The notes beneath the pieces were generated by a model. It did no database searches. It was not told the origin of the DNA and saw only the letters and a list, made by a program, of their open reading frames with translations. The translations under genes and the position numbers were made by a program. DNA of 64,000 nucleotides. It comes from Campylobacteraceae bacterium. GTDB taxonomy: Bacteria > Campylobacterota > Campylobacteria > Campylobacterales > Arcobacteraceae. Positions 1-7,775 of the stretch are shown one piece after another. The stretch spans positions 62,001 to 126,000 of the forward strand of contig JABSOM010000007.1 in the NCBI GenBank assembly GCA_013215945.1, given 5' to 3'. Numbering within the stretch: the stretch's first letter is position 1; the number at the start of each line of letters is the position of its first letter.

Positions 1-398
1 AAATGAAAACAACAGCTTCACAAAATGGAGTTGAATTAGAGTTCTTTCAATCAAACTTAGAAGGTGAAATTGTTGATAAAGTTCAAGAATGTTTAGGAGA
101 AATTGATGGTATTATTATTAATCCAGCAGCATACTCACATACATCAATAGCAATTGCAGATGCACTAGCAGCTGTGGCACTACCAACTGTAGAAGTACAT
201 ATCTCAAATATTTATAAAAGAGAAGAATTTAGAAAAACATCAATAACAGCAGCTTCTTCAACGGGTGTTATTACTGGTTTTGGTCCTTTTGGATACCATT
301 TAGCATTATTATCATTAACGCAAATTATTAGTGAATTTAAAGCAATGCAAGAACAACAAAATGCAGCAGTTGCACAAGAAGAAACACAAGCTAATTAA
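1..398 (+). CDS. aroQ: 3-dehydroquinate dehydratase type II, 3' part (cut by window start)
   Basis: This is the C-terminal ~130 residues of the type II (dodecameric) 3-dehydroquinase, which dehydrates 3-dehydroquinate to 3-dehydroshikimate in the shikimate pathway. Visible family motifs are [16 protein letters not shown] (substrate-binding loop) and [14 protein letters not shown], where the family's catalytic His lies. The family is usually ~150-160 residues and begins with a conserved GPNLN segment that is missing here, so the true start lies upstream of base 1 and the ATG at base 3 is internal. The stop codon overlaps the ATG of the next gene (TAATG), so the two are probably translationally coupled. 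The product is cytoplasmic. Confidence 0.93.
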   Translation, partial: MKTTASQNGVELEFFQSNLEGEIVDKVQECLGEIDGIIINPAAYSHTSIAIADALAAVALPTVEVHISNIYKREEFRKTSITAASSTGVITGFGPFGYHLALLSLTQIISEFKAMQEQQNAAVAQEETQAN

Positions 399-1618
399 TG
401 AAGATTTTAAAAGCTTCATGGCTGATATCTTGTGATAGCAAAGTAGGCATTATTAAAAATGCTGCTTTGGTATACAATGATAAAATTATTGATGTGGGTG
501 ATGCAGATTTTATTCTTAATAAATATCCTAACTGTGAAATTAAAGATTTAGGTGAAAACTCTGTTTTAATGCCTGGACTTATTAATTCTCATATACATCT
601 CGAATTTTCTGCCAATACTACCAGTTTAGATTATGGTAATTTTATGTCATGGTTAAATTCTGTTATTGTAAACCGAGAAACACTTATAGAAAAAGCAAAT
701 TCAGAATTTATTTCAAAAAAACTCGACACGATGTTAAAAACAGGAACAACAACAATTGGTGCAATATCTTCTTATTCTTATGATTTAGATGCTTGTGCAA
801 AAAGTGCTATGAATACTGTATTTTTTGCAGAAGCCATTGGGTCAAAAATGGATATGGTTGATACTTTATTTAGTGATTTTAAAGCAAGATTATCTGAAAT
901 AAAAAGCCATGCTTCAGGAAACTTTTTTCCAGGTGTTGCTATTCATTCTCCTTATTCGGTTCATCCTTTTTTAGTAAGAGAAGCTTTAAATTTAGCAAGG
1001 GCTGATAACTTAGCAGTAAGTACACATTTTATGGAATCCCCAGAAGAAAAATTATGGTTAAATAAAGATGAAGGTGGTTTTTTAGAGTTTTTTAAAAACT
1101 TTTTACAGCAAGAAAAAGCAGTAACGAAACCCCTAGAGTTTTTAAATAATTTTAAAAATATCAAAAAACTTTCTTTTACGCATTGTGTTGAAGCCAATGA
1201 AGAAGAACTTCTGCTAATAAAAGAATTAGGTGGGGTGATTAATCACTGTATTACTTCAAACAGATTATTAAACAATACGAAACTAGATATTTCGGCACTT
1301 AAAACAGCTTATAGTATTGGAACAGATGGTTTAAGTTCTAATAATTCTTTATCTATGTTTGATGAATTACGAAATGTTCTTATGATGCATGAGAATAAAG
1401 AAATAAATGCTTTTGCAGCTGCTTTATTAGTAAGTGCCACTAAACATGGTTCTGATGCTTTGGGTTTAAATAAAGGTATCTTAGCTAAAAACTTTGATGC
1501 AGATATTATTTCTTTGCTTTTACCAGATAGTGTGGAAGACGAAAAGAGTTTATGTACTCACGTTATATTACATACAAAAAGAGTTAAAAACGTTATTATT
1601 GGAGGCTTAAATGTTTAA
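398..1618 (+). CDS. Aminofutalosine deaminase-like amidohydrolase
   Basis: This 406-residue metal-dependent hydrolase belongs to the amidohydrolase (cytosine deaminase/TRZ-like) superfamily. Metal-site motifs seen in order are NSHIHLEF (HxH), STHFMES, FTHCVEA and GTDGLSSNN. In Campylobacterota the aroQ-amidohydrolase-sppA gene order is familiar, and the hydrolase is assigned to deamination of 6-amino-6-deoxyfutalosine in the futalosine route to menaquinone. That exact substrate is inferred from family and context. The ATG overlaps the aroQ stop and the 3' end overlaps sppA by 8 bases, indicating one operon. An alternative is a related nucleoside or chlorohydrolase-like deaminase. Confidence 0.8.
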   Translation: MKILKASWLISCDSKVGIIKNAALVYNDKIIDVGDADFILNKYPNCEIKDLGENSVLMPGLINSHIHLEFSANTTSLDYGNFMSWLNSVIVNRETLIEKANSEFISKKLDTMLKTGTTTIGAISSYSYDLDACAKSAMNTVFFAEAIGSKMDMVDTLFSDFKARLSEIKSHASGNFFPGVAIHSPYSVHPFLVREALNLARADNLAVSTHFMESPEEKLWLNKDEGGFLEFFKNFLQQEKAVTKPLEFLNNFKNIKKLSFTHCVEANEEELLLIKELGGVINHCITSNRLLNNTKLDISALKTAYSIGTDGLSSNNSLSMFDELRNVLMMHENKEINAFAAALLVSATKHGSDALGLNKGILAKNFDADIISLLLPDSVEDEKSLCTHVILHTKRVKNVIIGGLNV

Positions 1619-2501
1619 ATTTATTGCTTGGTTATTTTCACCCATTGTTGCTGTATTGGATTTTATTACAAAATATTTTAAAACCATTGTTTTTTTGAGT
1701 ATTGTATATTATTTTTCTTATGGTTCAAATCAAGATGTTTTGAGTGATTCAAATGCATCCTATGCAAATTTACAAAAGATAGAACTTTTTGGTCCTATTT
1801 TATCTGCAGATAAGGTATTGGAAGATATTGAAAAAGCAAAAATGAATGACAATATAAAAGGGGTTTTATTTATAGTTAATTCTCCTGGTGGTGCTGTTTC
1901 TCCTTCTGTTGAACTTATGTATGCTATTAAAGAATTAAGAGCGATTAAACCCGTCGTTGCATATGCTTCTGGAACAATGGCAAGTGGTTCTTATTATGCT
2001 TCTATTTATGCAAATAAAATTTATGCAAATCCCGGTTCTATGATTGGTTCTATTGGTGTTATTTTTCAAGGCGCTAATATGGAAGAATTAATGCAAAAAA
2101 TAGGTATTAAAATGCAAACGGTAAAAGTAGGGTCATATAAAGAAGCTGGAACACCAACGCGTGAATGGAATACCTACGAAAGAGCTGAGTTAGAAAAAGT
2201 AATTAATGATACCTATGATATTTTTATTGAAGATGTATCAAAAGCACGAGGTCTTAAAAAATCAGATCATAAATTATATGCAGATGCACATATTTTTACT
2301 TCAAGACAAGCTAAAAAAGTAGGGCTTATTGATGAAGTAGGAAATATTACTGCTGCTAAAAAATACTTAATTCTTTTGTCAAAAGTAAAAGATCCTGTAT
2401 GGCACAAACAAGATAAGTTTGATGCGTTTATGGAAAAAATTATAAGTGAAGTAGTAAGTAATTTTGCAATAAGCATGCAAGGTGGACTAAAAGCTTATTA
2501 G
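1611..2501 (+). CDS. sppA: Signal peptide peptidase SppA
   Basis: This is a 296-residue inner-membrane serine protease of the short SppA (S49) type, which clears signal-peptide remnants. One hydrophobic N-terminal segment (about residues 20-40) anchors it. The active-site region SGTMASGSYYAS carries the nucleophilic Ser, and KVGSYKEAG carries the general-base Lys typical of the Ser/Lys dyad. The length matches the half-size bacterial SppA rather than the ~600-residue double-domain E. coli form. It is the third gene of the aroQ operon and is followed by a hairpin terminator. Confidence 0.92.
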   Translation: MFKFIAWLFSPIVAVLDFITKYFKTIVFLSIVYYFSYGSNQDVLSDSNASYANLQKIELFGPILSADKVLEDIEKAKMNDNIKGVLFIVNSPGGAVSPSVELMYAIKELRAIKPVVAYASGTMASGSYYASIYANKIYANPGSMIGSIGVIFQGANMEELMQKIGIKMQTVKVGSYKEAGTPTREWNTYERAELEKVINDTYDIFIEDVSKARGLKKSDHKLYADAHIFTSRQAKKVGLIDEVGNITAAKKYLILLSKVKDPVWHKQDKFDAFMEKIISEVVSNFAISMQGGLKAY

Positions 2502-2513
2502 TCTTTACTCAAA

Positions 2514-2552
2514 TAAAAAAGGGGAAAAGATATTATCTTTTTCCCTTTTTTT
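2514..2552. terminator. Terminator hairpin after sppA
   Basis: A GGGGAAAAGAT stem pairs with ATCTTTTTCCC over a short loop, with A-tracts on the left and T-tracts on the right. It can end sppA transcription and, read backwards, could also serve the convergent ackA. Confidence 0.75.
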
Positions 2553-2564
2553 ATGCCAAGCATA

Positions 2565-2686
2565 AAATAACTAGTTGTATTTAGGTTCAAGGCGGATATA
2601 ACTTTTAACGATTGAGCACACAGATGTGTGTGATTGAGTTAAAAGTTATGTCCAACGAAGAAGATGAATATAAATAGTTGTTTTAC
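2565..2686. repeat. Large imperfect inverted repeat between sppA and ackA
   Basis: Perfect 12-base arms at 2598-2609 (ATAACTTTTAAC) and 2638-2649 (GTTAAAAGTTAT) enclose a central CACACA/TGTGTG hairpin and a duplicated GATTGAG. Looser pairing (AACTA..TTTA) extends outward towards both ends of the stretch. It is not a simple terminator because no T-run follows the stem. Confidence 0.6.
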
Positions 2687-3886
2687 TTATTTTAAAGCGG
2701 ATACTATTTTGTATGTATCATTTGCTATGACATATTCTTCATTTGTAGGTATTACAAAAATTCTACCTTTTGAACCATTTGTAGAAATATCTCTTGCATG
2801 ACTTGCTCTTTTATTATTTTTAGTAGGGTCAATATTTAATCCCATATAATCTAATCCTGCACACACTTTTTCTCTGATTAATGCAGCATTTTCACCAATT
2901 CCACCTGTGAAACATAAAGCATCAACACCATCTAAAGCAGCAGCATATGATCCAACATATTTTTTGATAATATAAGCAATCATATCAACAGCTAATCTAC
3001 ATTTATCATCCCCAGCTTCCATAGCTTCTAATACTTCTCTTAAATCAGATGATTTTTCAGAAATACCAATGATTCCAGATTTTTTGTTTAAAACATCTAA
3101 CATTTCTTTAATATCTAAACCATCTTTATCCATCATATAAGATAAAGCACCCGCCCCAATATCACCAGAACGTGTTCCCATCATTAAACCTTGAACAGGA
3201 GTTAATCCCATAGAAGTATCAATACATTTACCATTGTAAACAGCAGAAACAGAAGAACCATTTCCTAAGTGACAAACAATTACTCTTGTATTGTGTTTTT
3301 TATCTAACATGTTTAACGCTTCATTGGATACAAAATAGTGACTGGTTCCGTGGAAACCGTATTTTCTTACACCATTTCTTGCATATTGATCATAAGGAAG
3401 AGGGTACATATATGCATAATCAGGCATTGTTTGATGAAATGCTGTATCAAATACTGCTACATTTGGAACACCTGGCATTAATTCCATACAAATTTCCATT
3501 CCCATAACATTTGCAGGATTATGTAAAGGTGCTAATGGAATTAAATTTTTCAATGTTTGAATGACTTTATCATCAATAATAACTGATTGTGTAAAATTCT
3601 CCCCACCATGAACAGCTCTATGTCCAATTGCTTGGATTTCATCAATTGAATTTATAACAGCACCTTCACCATCTGTTAATGTTTTTAACACAAGTTCAAT
3701 TGCTTCTTTATGAGTAGGCAAAGATATATTAACTTTTAATTTTCCTTCTTCTCCAAATTCGTGTTTTAATACCCCATCAATTCCAATTCTTTCACAAAGT
3801 CCAACAGCTAAAACTTTTTTATTAATTGGGTTCATTAATTGGTACTTTAACGACGAACTTCCTGCATTTAAAATGAATACTAACAT
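2687..3886 (-). CDS. ackA: Acetate kinase
   Basis: This 399-residue acetate kinase interconverts acetyl phosphate plus ADP with acetate plus ATP. Signatures of the acetokinase family are the N-terminal LVFILNAGSSSLKYQL, AVFDTAFHQTMP, YGFHGTSH and the phosphate-2 loop GNGSSVSA. The length is standard. It lies 30 bases downstream of pta in the same direction, so the pair forms the usual reversible acetate/acetyl-CoA route. Translation ends just before a large inverted repeat shared with convergent sppA. Confidence 0.97.
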   Translation of the reverse strand: MLVFILNAGSSSLKYQLMNPINKKVLAVGLCERIGIDGVLKHEFGEEGKLKVNISLPTHKEAIELVLKTLTDGEGAVINSIDEIQAIGHRAVHGGENFTQSVIIDDKVIQTLKNLIPLAPLHNPANVMGMEICMELMPGVPNVAVFDTAFHQTMPDYAYMYPLPYDQYARNGVRKYGFHGTSHYFVSNEALNMLDKKHNTRVIVCHLGNGSSVSAVYNGKCIDTSMGLTPVQGLMMGTRSGDIGAGALSYMMDKDGLDIKEMLDVLNKKSGIIGISEKSSDLREVLEAMEAGDDKCRLAVDMIAYIIKKYVGSYAAALDGVDALCFTGGIGENAALIREKVCAGLDYMGLNIDPTKNNKRASHARDISTNGSKGRIFVIPTNEEYVIANDTYKIVSALK

Positions 3887-3916
3887 ATACTTTCCTTTAA
3901 TTATAAAATATGGTGT

Positions 3917-4915
3917 TTAATCAACAACTTGTGTTGCAGTAATTGCAACAAGGTTTGAAATGTCTTCTACTGAACATCCTCTTGATAAATCATTTACGGG
4001 TTTATTAAGACCTTGAATAATAGGTCCATGCGCTTGTGCATTAGCAAAACGTTGCACTAATTTGTATCCAATATTTCCAGACTGTAAATCAGGGAAAATT
4101 AAAACATTTGCAGATCCTGCCACTTTTGAATCAGGGGCTTTCTTTTTTCCAATAGCTTCAACAATAGCAGCATCTGCTTGCATTTCTCCACCATAAGCAA
4201 AATCGACATTTCTATTGTTTAAAATGCTAACAGCGTCTTTTACTTTGTCCACCAAAGGGTGCGACGCACTTCCCATAGTAGAAAAAGATAACATTGCAAC
4301 TCTAGGTACTAAACCAACTACATTCTTAGCAGTTTCTGCTGTTGAAGCAGCAATATCAGCTAATTGCTCAGATGTTGGATTAGGTAAAACAGCACAATCT
4401 CCAAATAAGATTAACCCATTATCTCCAAATTTTCCATCAGCTGTTTCCATAACAAAAGAAGAAGAAACCGTTTTAATTCCAGGAGCTGTTTTAATTACTT
4501 GCATAGCCGCTCTTAATACATCAGAAGTAGGTGAATCAGAACCAGCAACTACACCCTGTGCATCACCAAGTCTTACCATCATACAAGCAAAAAATCGTGG
4601 CTCAGTTTTCATAATTTGCGTAGCATCTTTTTTACTTAAAGATTTTTTAGCTCTTAATTCAACCAATTCATCTATATAAGCATCAATACCATCAAACTCT
4701 AAGGGATTAATAATTGAAGCACCTTCAATATTAGCGCCAGCTTTTAAAGCATCTTCTTTTATTTTCTTTTCATCACCAATTAATATTATATTGGCAGTTT
4801 TCTCTTTTAATACGATTTGTGCCGCTAATAATACTCTTTCGTCTTGTGATTCAGGTAATACAATTGTTCGTAACTTCTTTTTAGCATTTTTTTTAATACT
4901 ATCAATTAAACCCAT
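3917..4915 (-). CDS. pta: Phosphate acetyltransferase (short form)
   Basis: This 332-residue phosphotransacetylase converts acetyl-CoA and phosphate to acetyl phosphate. It is the short catalytic-domain form without the N-terminal DRTGG/BioD-like regions of enteric Pta. Family motifs include VLPESQDERVL near the N-terminus and GDCAVLPNP and ANVLIFPDLQSGNIGYK towards the C-terminus. An AAGGAATCT ribosome-binding site precedes the ATG. It is the first gene of the pta-ackA operon, and the ~170 bases upstream presumably hold its promoter. Confidence 0.96.
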   Translation of the reverse strand: MGLIDSIKKNAKKKLRTIVLPESQDERVLLAAQIVLKEKTANIILIGDEKKIKEDALKAGANIEGASIINPLEFDGIDAYIDELVELRAKKSLSKKDATQIMKTEPRFFACMMVRLGDAQGVVAGSDSPTSDVLRAAMQVIKTAPGIKTVSSSFVMETADGKFGDNGLILFGDCAVLPNPTSEQLADIAASTAETAKNVVGLVPRVAMLSFSTMGSASHPLVDKVKDAVSILNNRNVDFAYGGEMQADAAIVEAIGKKKAPDSKVAGSANVLIFPDLQSGNIGYKLVQRFANAQAHGPIIQGLNKPVNDLSRGCSVEDISNLVAITATQVVD

Positions 4916-5067
4916 TTTAGATTCCTTTGTTTGTTATGATATATGGATATATATCTAAGTAATATTTTAGTTAATAAAAGCAAAAAAACATAGCTATTCG
5001 CTCTATAAAATAAGAAAAAAATTAAGTGTGAAGAATAGTAATAAATTATGACTTTTATTTCAGATTT

Positions 5068-5127
5068 GAAACAATAAAAAAAGAAACATGTACAATACTT
5101 GTACCTATGGTACAGTATTTACACATG
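5068..5127 (-). terminator. Terminator of the exonuclease/DUF294 operon
   Basis: A 41-base near-perfect palindrome (5087-5127) has outer CATGT/ACATG arms and an inner AATACTTGTACC/GGTACAGTATT stem over a TAT loop. Read on the minus strand, it is followed by TTTCTTTTTTT. It sits just after the stop of the minus-strand exonuclease gene and upstream of pta, which fits an intrinsic terminator insulating the two operons. Confidence 0.65.
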
Positions 5128-5164
5128 GCTTAAAACTAGGTTTTTTGTAAAAAAATAAAGGAAA

Positions 5165-5773
5165 TCATTCCTGGTATTTTTGAAGTTTAAGAAAAATCAT
5201 TGCAGTCATAATTGCATCATTAAGTGCATCATGTTTTCCTAGCTCTGGAATCTGAAGCTCCTTCATTATCGTATCAAACTTCAAATCTATAAAATCATAA
5301 GGGGAGGTTTTTTTTCTGCTTTTGTAATATAAAGAGGATACTTCTATGCTTTTATTTGGTAATTTCACTCCAATATATTTTTTAGTATATTTTGATATTA
5401 TTGTCATATCAAATTTAATATAATAACCAATTATTGTCCTAGACCCAATGAAATCCAAAAGCTGTGTTATTGCTACTTTTGAATCCACTGCATTGACTAA
5501 ATCAATAGGTCTTATTTGGTGTATTTTAATAGATTCTTCTGCAATTTTGGATGAAGGTTTTACAAAAATATTAAAGGTATCTCTCATTAAAATCTTATTG
5601 CCTTTTACAATAACTGCTCCAATAGATAGTATCTCATCTTTATTGGGATTTAAACCTGTTGTTTCACAATCTAAACTAACATATTCGTTTTCTAAACAAG
5701 GATCAAATAAATATGAATACTTTAAATTAGTAAGTTTTTTTTTATTCCAAGTATTAATTATATTTCTAAACAT
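5165..5773 (-). CDS. DEDDh 3'-5' exonuclease (DnaQ-like)
   Basis: This 202-residue protein of the DNA polymerase III epsilon-like RNase T fold has all acidic motifs: SLDCETTG (Exo I), GYYIKFDM (Exo II) and HDALNDA (Exo III with the DEDDh His). It is translationally coupled to the upstream cNMP/CBS/DUF294 protein, sharing one base. In many proteobacteria this same pair sits beside acetate symporter genes, as here. It lacks the extra C-terminal region that tethers replicative epsilon to the polymerase, so a role in general nucleic-acid trimming or in a signalling pathway with its partner is more likely than replication proofreading. The substrate is unknown. Confidence 0.85.
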   Translation of the reverse strand: MFRNIINTWNKKKLTNLKYSYLFDPCLENEYVSLDCETTGLNPNKDEILSIGAVIVKGNKILMRDTFNIFVKPSSKIAEESIKIHQIRPIDLVNAVDSKVAITQLLDFIGSRTIIGYYIKFDMTIISKYTKKYIGVKLPNKSIEVSSLYYKSRKKTSPYDFIDLKFDTIMKELQIPELGKHDALNDAIMTAMIFLKLQKYQE

Positions 5774-7587
5774 TAAGAAATCTTATCAATTTGAAAACTA
5801 TGAGAGATGAATTTTTTAAAATCAATTACAATACTTAATGAATCTTTTAATAAATCTCTTTGTATTTTCCCCAAACTAAGGGTATCAATTTCATTATTAA
5901 TATTCTTTTTACATTGATAACTTTTTAACTGGGCTTTTAAACGTAAAGTCCCTAAAACATCAAAAGCTTCTAAGAGTTCATTCCCCATATTTTCATCCAA
6001 AATATTTCTCTCAACTAAAATTTTGATTCGTTTAACTGTAGTTGTTTCTCTTATTTTTTCTCTTAAACATAACGATCTAATACCCTGAACTATAGGAAAA
6101 ACACCTGCTTTTTTAATATCAATATAATTAACCTTAGTCATAAAACTATTAACCGTTCGAGGCGTTTCAAAAGTTAAGGTTGATTTTGCAAAGTAGGCCA
6201 TAAAAACATCTTTATCATGTAATTTGTGAAATAAATCATCTTTTAAATCAATTAATAAGTTTTTATCTCCAGCAACTGCAAAAGAATCAAAGAAAATAGC
6301 TAAGTCCATATAATTTTGTAAATCAGGAGTTTGAATCCATCTGGCTGTTTCGTCTTTATAATCTTGAACTCTTTTACACCAAAATGGATTGGATACCATA
6401 ATATTACCTTCACAAGGTGGGTATCCAAAATCAATAAGTGAAGCAGTGATTTTTTCCATATATTCTTTATATTCACTGGCATTTGAAGAATCATTAATAA
6501 CCAAAGCATTGTCTTGATCGGTTTTGATTATTTGTTCGTTTCTTCCTTCACTTCCCATAACAATAAAACATGCATTTTGTCTTAATTCTTTTGGTAGGAT
6601 TAATTCATAGAGTTTTTTATATACTTTGGTATTAAGCTGACCAATTAAATTTGCAATATGAACTACTTTTACACCTTTTGCTTGCATGGTTGTAATAATA
6701 TTCATTAAAGATTGGCTAGCTAGTTTTAATTCTTCTAAGTTATTTGCTTTTTTAATTTTTGTATCTACTACATTGGTGTGATTTGCAAAATGTGACAAAA
6801 CATCAATTTGTTCTAAAATTCCTACTAATTCTTTTTTTGAATTAAGCACTCCTACTCTTTTAATATTCTTTTTAATTAATAAAGAAAGTGCATCAAAAAG
6901 GTAGTCTTCTGCATTTACCGTTAATAAAGGGAAAATTGCAATTTCTTGTACTTCAATATTTAAATCTCTTTTTTGTAATAAAACTTTCATTTTTAGTAAA
7001 GAATCTGTAATAATTCCGTATTCTTCACCTTTTTTTACAACAATAGTAGATGTTTTATATTCTAAGGATTTTTCAATTGCATTCAATAATTTTTCATCTT
7101 GTTTAACAATGCAAGGCTCATGAACAATTGTATCTTCGACTTTATCCAAAATAAAAGTAGATAATTCAGATGAAAACTCTTTTTCTTTTAACATTTGTAA
7201 TTTACTCACAAGGTTATTTAAAAAATAATTCTTAAATTGTTCATTTTTTTCAAGAAGATTTAAAAAAGTTTTTTTTTCCAGCTCATAACAAATTAAATCT
7301 TCTTCTACTTTAAAAGTACTTTTTGTTTTTGAATAAATCAAAGAATTTGAATCAAAAGAATCTTCATTAGAATAATCCATAATAAGTTCATCTTCTTTAA
7401 ACTCGTGAACATTTCCTTTTATAATAATAAAAAAATGATCAGGAATTTTAAGAGGAGATATTAAAACAGTTCCTTTTGGATAATAAGCAATATCCATGTG
7501 TTTAATGCACATATGCATTTGATCTTCTTTTAAAACTTCAAAAGGGTGAATATTTGATAAGAAGGATTTTTGGTCTCTAAGGCTCAT
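5773..7587 (-). CDS. Cyclic-nucleotide-binding/CBS/DUF294 nucleotidyltransferase
   Basis: This 604-residue cytoplasmic multidomain protein has a cNMP-binding-like beta-barrel at about 15-115 and a CBS pair at about 150-270. A GlnD-type nucleotidyltransferase core (DUF294) follows, with MGSEGRNEQ at 344-352 and the metal-binding DQD at 357-359, and then a helical DUF294 C-terminal domain. The family joins ligand sensing (cyclic nucleotide, adenylates) to transfer of a nucleotide onto an unknown target. It heads a two-gene operon with the exonuclease and lies downstream of the symporter genes, separated by nested hairpins. A regulatory link to acetate metabolism is inferred from context only. 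Confidence 0.85.
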   Translation of the reverse strand: MSLRDQKSFLSNIHPFEVLKEDQMHMCIKHMDIAYYPKGTVLISPLKIPDHFFIIIKGNVHEFKEDELIMDYSNEDSFDSNSLIYSKTKSTFKVEEDLICYELEKKTFLNLLEKNEQFKNYFLNNLVSKLQMLKEKEFSSELSTFILDKVEDTIVHEPCIVKQDEKLLNAIEKSLEYKTSTIVVKKGEEYGIITDSLLKMKVLLQKRDLNIEVQEIAIFPLLTVNAEDYLFDALSLLIKKNIKRVGVLNSKKELVGILEQIDVLSHFANHTNVVDTKIKKANNLEELKLASQSLMNIITTMQAKGVKVVHIANLIGQLNTKVYKKLYELILPKELRQNACFIVMGSEGRNEQIIKTDQDNALVINDSSNASEYKEYMEKITASLIDFGYPPCEGNIMVSNPFWCKRVQDYKDETARWIQTPDLQNYMDLAIFFDSFAVAGDKNLLIDLKDDLFHKLHDKDVFMAYFAKSTLTFETPRTVNSFMTKVNYIDIKKAGVFPIVQGIRSLCLREKIRETTTVKRIKILVERNILDENMGNELLEAFDVLGTLRLKAQLKSYQCKKNINNEIDTLSLGKIQRDLLKDSLSIVIDFKKFISHSFQIDKIS

Positions 7588-7618
7588 AACGATCCTTTAT
7601 TATTAGTGTAAGTATAGC

Positions 7619-7711
7619 TAGTATTCTTTTAAACTAAATCTTTTTATATCAGTTCGGCTTTGATATAAAAAGATTAGATTACACTAAAATATTTAGCATA
7701 AAAGAATACTA
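7619..7711. repeat. Nested double palindrome upstream of the DUF294 gene
   Basis: Outer 13-base arms TAGTATTCTTTTA (7619-7631) and TAAAAGAATACTA (7699-7711) enclose inner 15-base perfect arms AATCTTTTTATATCA (7637-7651) and its complement (7661-7675) around a 9-base loop. It lies between the symporter stop and the DUF294 start on the minus strand, so it may be a leader structure or attenuator. Confidence 0.7.
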
Positions 7712-7736
7712 AAAAGCCTAGTTAAAACTAGGCTTT
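7708..7736 (-). terminator. Terminator after the symporter operon
   Basis: The perfect 11-base stem AAAGCCTAGTT/AACTAGGCTTT with a two-base loop is followed on the minus strand by a T-rich tract. It lies 36-70 bases past the symporter stop codon. Confidence 0.75.
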
Positions 7737-7775
7737 AAAGATTTAAACGTAACTCTAAAAGAATTAGTTTAGGTT

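Noticed and set aside
2565-2686. Integron attC site
   Set aside because: The long imperfect hairpin and a GTTGGAC string recall attC, but there is no matching opposite core, no integrase and no cassette structure.
5087-5127. Operator for pta sharing TGTAC with the 15223 palindrome
   Set aside because: A T-run follows the stem on the minus strand and an operon ends just before it, so a terminator explains it better.
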